Positions 57,843 through 64,000 of a DNA stretch of 64,000 nt are shown here, piece after piece. The first letter of the stretch is position 1; each line of letters opens with the position of its first letter. Source of the DNA: Lentisphaerae bacterium ADurb.Bin242 (GTDB taxonomy: Bacteria; Verrucomicrobiota; Lentisphaeria; Victivallales; UBA1829); contig MWCA01000001.1 in assembly GCA_002069785.1 (NCBI GenBank), forward strand, positions 124,001 to 188,000, given 5' to 3'. A program made the translations under genes and the position numbers. A model generated the notes under the pieces. It was not told the DNA's origin and did not search any database. It saw only the letters and a list, made by a program, of their open reading frames with translations.

Positions 57843-60506
57843 TTATTCAAGGATCAATGTTGAAAACGAATCAGGGTCCTGCCCGCCGGCCAAACCTTCT
57901 TTCAAGGCAAGGTAGTGTTTGGCTGACGGATTGGCTGTATCGTTATTGTCGAAAACGACCATATTGAAACCGAAGATCCGTCCTTTTCCAACTTTGGAAA
58001 GCCCGAATTCGCTCCAGGGGACCGCGACTTCATACACCGTCAAATCGCCATTCCGTGCGATTGTGCACGGATAGCTGAGAAGCGTCCCTTCCCTTTTGCC
58101 CGAGGCGAAACGATAAAGAGCAGCGCCGTTGGAGCCCAGCCCCATGACAAAATTCCATACGCCTTCGCCGAAGCCCCGGACGGAACGGAGAGTGTTGGCG
58201 GTTAAATCGGGAATAACGGCAAATTGTACAGAATCGTCCATCCACATTTCCGCGCCGTTGTGCCGCTGAATGTGCATCCGGTCGCGAACCTTGACGGCCA
58301 GATAGAGATTGGCGGCGTCCCACCCGGCAAACACTTCCGCTTCGACATCTTTTCCGTCGTACTTCAGCAGTCCGTACTCCGGAATAATGAATTTTTTCGG
58401 GAAGACATTTGCCGGCGATGTCAATTTCGCAACCGCCGCCGGATATTTCGTCAGATTGCCGTTCACAGCAAAGTCCCGTACAGAATGGATTCCGGTCGGA
58501 ACGGGCGGCAGCGGAATGTCATACACTTGCTGTCCGGCGGTCAAGCGCAGATTCTTTTCTCCGGCGGAGAAATGGACTGTTTCGCTGTTTTCTTCCAATG
58601 GTTTCAGGGAAAAAACCTGTTTGCCGCAAGCCACGGACAAGGATTCGCCGGTACGGTTCCGGAGATGAAGAATCGCGGAATCCAGCCCGGTTCGCGTCAC
58701 TTTTGTTTCCAGAACGGAACCCCCTGAGAATTTGCCGTCACCCAGAAGTTTCCGCAATTCTTTCGGGGTAATTTTCGCAGAAAGAAAAACCGGCGAACCC
58801 GAAATCGGAAGAGTTACGGCACCGGGCGGAAGTTTTTTCTCCCGCATCATAAGATCGGAGAAATCCATTTCCGTGCTGCTTTGAAATGTCAGGGAAACCG
58901 GTTCGCCGGTCGTCCAGACGGCACAGACAACACTGCCCTCTTTCCTGAAAAGGTAAGCCAGCGTATGATGGGCCAGACGGGCCGGATTGCCACGGACCGG
59001 CTCGGCAAAAGCCAGTTTTTTCGCGACCGTTGCAAACGATACGGCGGACAATCTTGGAATATAGGTAAAGGATGCTTTTGCCGGCGGCAGAGACGAGGTG
59101 AAATTCGATTTGGCCTTTGGAGCAAGAATCCATAGCGTTCCGTCGTCGAAGTCGCTTTTTGCCTTGAGGTTATCCAGGAATTTCTGGCTTCCCTCGATAC
59201 TTCCATAATGGAAAGAGTAATAGACAATTCCGGGAGTGCCTTTCACAATGATCAGGGAACGTGCGTTCAGGTCGGCGAACAATTTTGCCGACGGACCGGC
59301 AAGCGGATCGCTGTGCTTCTGGTAATATCCGCGTTCGGTGTTATAAACGATTCCTTCTTTGCCCAGTTCCTTCTGGAGGGTGATGGAAGCCCGCAAATAT
59401 TCGGGCAGGCCCCCTTCCTCGGGCGGTGTCGGCGGCGCCTGTGTGCTCCAGTTGCCCGAATATGCGTGAATGCTCATGGCGTCATGATAATTCAACAAGT
59501 CTTCCAGCAGCATCCGCGAAACCCGCATGGGCGGATTGCCGTGGAAAAAATCTCCTCCGCATATTCCCAGCACGGAAACCACCGCATTCGGGTCTTTGGC
59601 TTTGATCGCCTCATAGAAATTCCTCGAAGCAAGGACGAAGTTGGCCAATTCCACCGTGGCAAATCCGCTGCCCGAATTTTTCGCATCGGCAATGTGAGCG
59701 TCGATTTCCGCCTCGGCTGACCATATTTTGATTTTCCCGTTGAAAAGTTCATATACGGCGGTCGCATGATCCCGTATGTGTTTGTAAGCTTCATCCGGAT
59801 AGGCATACAACGCTTGACGGTCGCTTCTCTTCATGCTGATTTCCCGATATCCGTGTTTTTTGCCCGGCCACGCACTATTGCGTCGCGGAAACGCGGTACA
59901 GAGAATTCCCACGAAACGATACTCATCCTTCTCCGCTGCCCGAAGAAGCTGCTGGACATGGAGATTGGAAGCCAGTTTCGCTTTGTAGTCCTCATACGTC
60001 TCCTTTTCGGGATACAGGAAACTTATGAAAGGAAATCCGAACTCCACAGACCCGAATCCGATCTTCTTGTAATCATCAAGAAGCCGGTATCCCAGTGTGG
60101 AACAGGAGACTCCGAAGAAGGGATCGCGACGTTCAAATGCCGGAAGCACCGCGATGGCGCATTCAGCTGAAAAATCATGTTTCCCCGACAGGAAAACCTT
60201 TCCGTGGAAATACCCATTCTCCGCCGGAGCTGTCCAGTTCCATTGATGTACTGCCGTTCCCTTTGCCGGAAGGGTCAATGGAAAGGAGAAGCGGGCCGCA
60301 TCCCGTCCGCCGTATTGTGTCATGACAATCAGGATGTCGGCTTTTACCTCCTTTGCATCGGAATTAGAAACTTCCAGCGTCAGATTCACCGGATCGCCCG
60401 GCTGGAAAATTCCGTTGCAGTCAGCATAAAAGGCGCGAACGGTTATCTCTGCCTGAAGCAGCGGGCCGACGATCAGACTCAATAAAACAATCAACCACTT
60501 TCTCAT
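57843..60506 (-). CDS. Secreted glycoside hydrolase-like protein with C-terminal CBM9-like domain
   Basis: 887 residues. A signal peptide MRKWLIVLLSLIVGPLLQA is followed by a beta domain (~25-120), then a TIM-barrel-like region with DPFFGVSCSTLGYRL, IKIWSAEAEIDAHI (possible acid Glu), and GIVYNTERGYYQKHS (possible nucleophile Glu) near 400, a pattern like clan A glycosidases. The C-terminal ~170 residues (VFAGWDAANLYLAVKVRDR; MWMDDSVQFAVIPD; VYEVAVPWSEFGL) look like a CBM9 or DOMON-type sugar-binding domain. Substrate not deducible. GAAGGAG lies within the previous gene's end. Last of the GntR-led operon. Confidence 0.75.
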   Translation of the reverse strand: MRKWLIVLLSLIVGPLLQAEITVRAFYADCNGIFQPGDPVNLTLEVSNSDAKEVKADILIVMTQYGGRDAARFSFPLTLPAKGTAVHQWNWTAPAENGYFHGKVFLSGKHDFSAECAIAVLPAFERRDPFFGVSCSTLGYRLLDDYKKIGFGSVEFGFPFISFLYPEKETYEDYKAKLASNLHVQQLLRAAEKDEYRFVGILCTAFPRRNSAWPGKKHGYREISMKRSDRQALYAYPDEAYKHIRDHATAVYELFNGKIKIWSAEAEIDAHIADAKNSGSGFATVELANFVLASRNFYEAIKAKDPNAVVSVLGICGGDFFHGNPPMRVSRMLLEDLLNYHDAMSIHAYSGNWSTQAPPTPPEEGGLPEYLRASITLQKELGKEGIVYNTERGYYQKHSDPLAGPSAKLFADLNARSLIIVKGTPGIVYYSFHYGSIEGSQKFLDNLKAKSDFDDGTLWILAPKAKSNFTSSLPPAKASFTYIPRLSAVSFATVAKKLAFAEPVRGNPARLAHHTLAYLFRKEGSVVCAVWTTGEPVSLTFQSSTEMDFSDLMMREKKLPPGAVTLPISGSPVFLSAKITPKELRKLLGDGKFSGGSVLETKVTRTGLDSAILHLRNRTGESLSVACGKQVFSLKPLEENSETVHFSAGEKNLRLTAGQQVYDIPLPPVPTGIHSVRDFAVNGNLTKYPAAVAKLTSPANVFPKKFIIPEYGLLKYDGKDVEAEVFAGWDAANLYLAVKVRDRMHIQRHNGAEMWMDDSVQFAVIPDLTANTLRSVRGFGEGVWNFVMGLGSNGAALYRFASGKREGTLLSYPCTIARNGDLTVYEVAVPWSEFGLSKVGKGRIFGFNMVVFDNNDTANPSAKHYLALKEGLAGGQDPDSFSTLILE

Positions 60507-60509
60507 GGC

Positions 60510-61055
60510 TTATTCTCCTTCCGGATAAAGTTCAATCCCGGTCAACTCAAGCGGCGTGTTCTCCGGACCGAATCCGGCGATTTCGAGCATGCATTCCTTC
60601 ATTTCCTGCGGCGCCGTCAGACTCATGTAGAGCTTGAACCAGCCTGGATTTTTCGCGTCGGGTTTGAATTTCTGCTTTTCTACCCAGCTGCTGCCAAGTC
60701 TGTTGGTTTTTCCGTCTTTATGGGTAGCCAGGGAAACCCAGAACGCGCGGATATTGCCGCGGTAACAGACGGACATTTCATATTTTCCGGGTTTGAGTTC
60801 AGGAAGTTTCTGATAAATGGTTCCGCGGCATTCCCCGCCGGATTCTTTCAGTTTCTGCACAAGAGTGATTTTCAATATATTCCCCCTGACCCCATTCTTC
60901 TCCACCGTCCATTTGCCGACTCCGTAAATGCTCCAGCTTGCCAATTGCCCTTTGTCGGTGAGCTTGGCAAAATCGGCATTGGAGATAAGGTTCTCCTGAG
61001 CGGTCAAGGTGAAAACAGCCATTGTAAGAACGAACAAATACATTTTCTTCTTCAT
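60510..61055 (-). CDS. Secreted carbohydrate-binding-like protein
   Basis: 181 residues. A signal peptide (MKKKMYLFVLTMAVFTLTAQ) is followed by a single beta-sandwich starting NLISNADFAKLTDKGQLASW, the usual opening of CBM4/9/22-type modules, with VCYRGNIRAFWVSLATH and a C-terminal strand ELTGIELYPEG. It may present sugars to the next gene's glycosidase or act alone. Three bases separate it from that gene. Confidence 0.75.
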   Translation of the reverse strand: MKKKMYLFVLTMAVFTLTAQENLISNADFAKLTDKGQLASWSIYGVGKWTVEKNGVRGNILKITLVQKLKESGGECRGTIYQKLPELKPGKYEMSVCYRGNIRAFWVSLATHKDGKTNRLGSSWVEKQKFKPDAKNPGWFKLYMSLTAPQEMKECMLEIAGFGPENTPLELTGIELYPEGE

Positions 61056-61102
61056 AGGGCACCTTCTTTCTTTTTTTCTGTCATCTCATGTTCCATAATA
61101 GC

Positions 61103-61894
61103 TTATTGTGTGTAATTTCCGAAACGGCTACTTCTAAGCCAATAGGCATCGAAAAGATAGTACCTGCCGCTGGTGTCATAGGAATATCCGCGAATCAAGT
61201 CCGGCCCGCGAATCGCTTCGACATGCCCGTCGGCAAGGGTGAAATTCCCCCGCTGTGCATGAAGCATGGCCGGGAGACTTTGCATATTCCCATAATTGTT
61301 TTCCGACATGACAACACTGCTGTACCATTTGTCTTTCAGGTCATTTGCCGATCCGGTATACAACCGGGAATCTCCCAGCAGAATAAACTTCGATATCTGG
61401 ATATTGGTTTTGGCCGTATAGTTGACTTCTCCTTTGAATTCATAACCGGGCCAGGAAGCATAATATCCCTGAACATTGGAACCCTTGAAACGCCACCCGA
61501 CCGCCGGGTACTGCTGATACCCGCGCATCCCATATCCTGTCCGGAAATTGTCTGTCATGCCGGGAAGAGATTCCGGGCATTCGAAAACAAGGCTTTTCCG
61601 CGTGGTTTTATTTCTCCCCTGAATATACCCATAATAATTCAGTATCAGCGCATAAGAGCGTCTCCATTCCACCCAGGAATCGGTCCCAAGGCCATAAGGG
61701 GTCCATTCCCCTTTGTCGTCATTCGCATATTGCCTCAGGCCGAAATAAACCTGCTTGAGCTGGGAAATGCACTGGATCGAACGCGCCTTTTCGCGGGTTT
61801 TATTCAATGCGGGAAGGAGCATTCCGGTGAGAATCGCGATGATTGAAATTACAATCAGAAGTTCTATCAGTGTGAATTGATCTTTGTTCCGCAT
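61103..61894 (-). CDS. Stand-alone prepilin-like protein in the glycosidase operon
   Basis: 263 residues. MRNKDQ then [32 protein letters not shown] is the prepilin signature, with SQLKQVYFGLRQYANDDKG and a late GNFTLADGHVEAIRGPDL of the H/DG family. Gln precedes the cleavage-site Phe. The start at 61894 has AAAGGAG in the right place; the open frame extends upstream into the regulator. It lies two bases past the regulator stop and 47 bases ahead of the carbohydrate-binding gene. Confidence 0.9.
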   Translation of the reverse strand: MRNKDQFTLIELLIVISIIAILTGMLLPALNKTREKARSIQCISQLKQVYFGLRQYANDDKGEWTPYGLGTDSWVEWRRSYALILNYYGYIQGRNKTTRKSLVFECPESLPGMTDNFRTGYGMRGYQQYPAVGWRFKGSNVQGYYASWPGYEFKGEVNYTAKTNIQISKFILLGDSRLYTGSANDLKDKWYSSVVMSENNYGNMQSLPAMLHAQRGNFTLADGHVEAIRGPDLIRGYSYDTSGRYYLFDAYWLRSSRFGNYTQ

Positions 61895-61896
61895 GA

Positions 61897-63006
61897 TTAA
61901 TCTCCTTTCGTTCTGACGGTTGTCGTATAACTGGCACTTCTGCGCATCACAAAATGGGTCGGCACTTTCACAATAAAACGGCAGAGACTTCTGTTTCTCA
62001 CAATTTGAAGCAGAAGCCGGCATGCCTCTTGTGCCATCAGTTCCTTGGGCAGATCCACAGAAGCGATTAACGGAGTGTCGCTGTCCGGAAGCTGATATCC
62101 ATATTCTTCCTGGTTCCCGATGCTGACCAGACGGTAATCTCTCCCCGCGATCATTCCCTCATCATACAGGGCGCTGATCAAAATGGAGGCAAGGTCATCG
62201 TCTCCGGCAAAAATGAACTTGCCCTTGAATTTTTTATAATGAACCCGGATCAGCCGGAAACAAATGATATCATGCTGTTGGTACGGCATCTCATACAGGG
62301 TGACCGCCTCGTTTTTGAATCCCGCCTTCTCCAGATGTTTGAGATACAGTTGTTTGGCGGAATTTCCGTTCGGGGTATTTTCCACGACAATGACCGGTGA
62401 TTCCGAAGAAGGCAGGCTTATTTCATGAAAGACTTCATCGATTCCGCTGTTAACGTCATAACATACCTGTGAAAAAGGAATGTCATATTCAACCTCTCCG
62501 CGGTAAATCACCGTCGGGAGACCGCTTTCGAGAAGAGTCCGGATGGTAGCGGGGTCAAGATAATTGTGGGTTATCAGCAAAGCATCGAAATTCCGGGAAA
62601 GCCCTCCGTTGGACCGCATGTTTTCCAGTTCGGGATAAGAAAAAGTTCTGGCTTCACAGGAAAACCGGGAGAAACTGTTTAATGCATATTCGATGTGCTT
62701 GTTCCAGATTTTCTGCATTCCCACACTCAAATCCGGGATGATCGAATCACCGATGCCGACCCGTAGAACCGCATCTTCCGGATGGGAATTGAAAAAAGTC
62801 CCGCTGCCGCGCACGCGGTAGAGAAGCCCTTCCCGCACCAGGAGGTTGATCGCATTGTGCGCCGTCGGCACGGAAACCTCGAACTGTTCGGCGATTTCGC
62901 TGGCGGATGCGGTGGGCGTTCCCTTTTTCGCGTGAAGCGTCCTGAATTCCTCGCGCATCGCATCCGCAATCCGGCGGCTCTTGCTGATTTTTGCCCGTGT
63001 GATCAT
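61897..63006 (-). CDS. GntR/LacI-type transcriptional regulator
   Basis: 369 residues. An N-terminal winged helix of GntR type (ASEIAEQFEVSVPTAHNAINLLVRE; LYRVRGSGTFF) is joined to a periplasmic-binding-protein-like sugar domain of LacI type (VGIGDSIIPDLS; FIFAGDDDLASILISALYDEG; RDYRLVSIGNQEEYG). It should sense a sugar and control the operon it heads. AAGGAA lies six bases before the ATG at 63006; a longer open frame begins before the promoter and was rejected. Confidence 0.92.
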   Translation of the reverse strand: MITRAKISKSRRIADAMREEFRTLHAKKGTPTASASEIAEQFEVSVPTAHNAINLLVREGLLYRVRGSGTFFNSHPEDAVLRVGIGDSIIPDLSVGMQKIWNKHIEYALNSFSRFSCEARTFSYPELENMRSNGGLSRNFDALLITHNYLDPATIRTLLESGLPTVIYRGEVEYDIPFSQVCYDVNSGIDEVFHEISLPSSESPVIVVENTPNGNSAKQLYLKHLEKAGFKNEAVTLYEMPYQQHDIICFRLIRVHYKKFKGKFIFAGDDDLASILISALYDEGMIAGRDYRLVSIGNQEEYGYQLPDSDTPLIASVDLPKELMAQEACRLLLQIVRNRSLCRFIVKVPTHFVMRRSASYTTTVRTKGD

Positions 63007-63034
63007 TCGCGTTCCTTTTGAAGTGTATATAAAT

Positions 63035-63063
63035 ATTATAAGGGATAGTCGGGCATTTGCCAA
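63035..63063 (-). promoter_or_regulatory. Predicted sigma70 promoter of the GntR-led glycosidase operon
   Basis: On the minus strand TTGGCA (63063-63058), 17 bases, TATAAT (63040-63035), a near-consensus pair. Initiation near 63028 gives a ~20-base leader. An AT palindrome-like TATATAAATATTATA overlaps the -10 box. Confidence 0.7.
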
Positions 63064-63148
63064 TGAAAGAATCCGTAAAAAATGAAAAATTCTGTATTTT
63101 GAGGCGAAAAAATTCGTTCACGGAAAAACAGAGTGTATATGAAGTTAT

Positions 63149-63186
63149 AAAAAATATTGTCCGGGAATTTTCTTTTCCCGGACAAT
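63149..63186 (-). terminator. Rho-independent terminator of the right-edge prepilin-like gene
   Basis: On the minus strand a perfect 12-bp stem ATTGTCCGGGAA/TTCCCGGACAAT (63186-63156) with a 7-base loop is followed by ATTTTTTATA. It lies ~37 bases past the stop at 63223. Confidence 0.9.
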
Positions 63187-63222
63187 GAGAGGAAGCATGG
63201 TTCGTTTTTCGGAAAGGAAATC

Positions 63223-63993
63223 TTACGGCCGGACTCCGGCGCGGTTCCAGTAGTTTTTGTAGGTCTGGTTGGCGGCGGTGATGTTGCCCAGTTCCACATA
63301 GGGGTCCAGCGGATTTGCGACTTTTACGGAAGACGCATGGCCGTCCGCCCAGCCGACGTTGATGATGTGGTTGTGTTTTCCGTAGGCGGCGTTGGAGGGA
63401 TTGGTCCGGTAGGAGACCACATTGCAGGCGCCGGTGTTGAGATTGAGGTTCCATGCCTCCACGAAGAAGATGGTTTTTCCCGGCTGTTTGACTTCCGTGT
63501 CCTTGGCCGGAATGTCCGCCCAGTTGGCGGGGCGGTTGGGTTCCATGTTCGAGGTGGCCAGATGAGCGTAGTTGATTCCGTAGTTGATGGCGGTGGTTCC
63601 GATGCCGGTTCCGCCGACCCGGGCCACCTTGGAAATGGAGGAAGGACAGTAGAAAACGGCGTCGCTCCGGTTGACGTAGTTGTTGCGGAAGAAGACGCAC
63701 CATGCCGAGCCGTCGGGCGTATAGATGGCTGCGGGCGGATAGTAAAAACCGTGATCGGAGATGTAGCAGAGCCCCGCCAGGTTCAGCTGCTTGAGATTGT
63801 TCACGCACTGAATGTTCTTTGCATTTTCACGGGCTTTGTTCAGCGCGGGCAGCAGCATCGAGGCCAGGATCGCGATGATGGCCGCCACGACGAGGAGTTC
63901 GATCAAAGTAAAAATCCGTTTTTCCTTTCCGTTTCCGGGAGCGTTCCGGTCTCCGGCGGAAAGCCCGCGGATGGGGAGCGCGGGCGCGGACAA
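63223..63993 (-). CDS. Stand-alone prepilin-like protein (5' end uncertain at window edge)
   Basis: At least 256 residues. [32 protein letters not shown] is the prepilin signature, with [20 protein letters not shown] and a late [18 protein letters not shown] of the H/DG family. Ile precedes the cleavage-site Phe. No ATG precedes the leader inside the window; the only start is a TTG at 63993 that abuts AGGAGGG, so the true start is probably beyond the right edge. A strong terminator follows. Confidence 0.85.
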   Translation of the reverse strand: MSAPALPIRGLSAGDRNAPGNGKEKRIFTLIELLVVAAIIAILASMLLPALNKARENAKNIQCVNNLKQLNLAGLCYISDHGFYYPPAAIYTPDGSAWCVFFRNNYVNRSDAVFYCPSSISKVARVGGTGIGTTAINYGINYAHLATSNMEPNRPANWADIPAKDTEVKQPGKTIFFVEAWNLNLNTGACNVVSYRTNPSNAAYGKHNHIINVGWADGHASSVKVANPLDPYVELGNITAANQTYKNYWNRAGVRP

Positions 63994-64000
63994 CCCTCCT

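Noticed and set aside
1-64000. tRNA or rRNA genes, transposases, integrases
   Set aside because: Intergenic gaps were scanned by eye for T-arm motifs and transposase signatures and none was convincing.

Overview
The window reads as chromosomal DNA (roughly 55-60% G+C by eye) of a fermentative Gram-negative bacterium of the PVC superphylum, most like Lentisphaerota/Victivallales. Nothing here is a taxonomic marker, so this is inference. It rests on a type II secretion operon, three stand-alone prepilin-like genes of the kind expanded in that phylum, paired Gfo/Idh/MocA dehydrogenases, many AraC regulators, a secreted glycosidase locus, McsA/McsB and AdhE. Genes are tightly packed, and ATGA start/stop overlaps are very common.

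Layout. 1-11959 (minus): a type II secretion operon in the order secreted repeat protein, gspL, gspM/pilO-like, gspC-like, gspD, gspE, gspF, gspG, gspH, gspI, gspJ, gspK (cut by the left edge), with a promoter near 12067-12094. 12113-23557 (plus): a long structured leader, ligA, a TolC-like outer-membrane gene, gltX, def, a DUF1189-like membrane gene, a Cdc123/D123-type ATP-grasp gene, mcsA, mcsB and an orphan histidine kinase. 23554-31620 (minus): nusA, infB, rbfA, nrnA and truB behind a good sigma70-type promoter and a terminator-like leader, then a novel His-rich protein, a small membrane protein and recX. 31881-33719: a PadR plus DUF1700/DUF4097 pair flanked by two copies of the 3' end of a methyltransferase gene, one decayed. 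33629-39606 (minus): methyltransferase, nagA-like, a prepilin-like gene coupled to an ORF6N gene, ORF6N remnants and two sugar dehydrogenases. 39720-46519: three AraC regulators, an FAD oxidoreductase, an EamA exporter with its Lrp regulator, and an iron-sulfur protein. 46791-50290: a LexA-like regulator and adhE. 50648-53327 (plus): a compact division cassette of mraZ, a small membrane protein, a PBP pedestal without transpeptidase, and an FtsW/RodA protein. 53340-57474 (minus): a MEMO-AMMECR1 fusion and a Ser/Thr kinase. 57604-63063 (minus): a GntR/LacI regulator, prepilin-like protein, carbohydrate-binding-like protein and glycoside hydrolase-like protein. A last prepilin-like gene reaches the right edge.

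The strongest candidates for something undescribed are: the MraZ-headed cassette pairing a SEDS polymerase with a catalytically empty PBP; the Cdc123-like ATP-grasp enzyme beside the protein-arginine kinase pair; the PadR pair inserted next to a duplicated gene end; prepilin-like proteins that mostly lack the usual Gly before the cleavage site; and several family members missing catalytic residues (NagA-like, LexA-like). No tRNA, rRNA, CRISPR array, transposase or integrase was seen.
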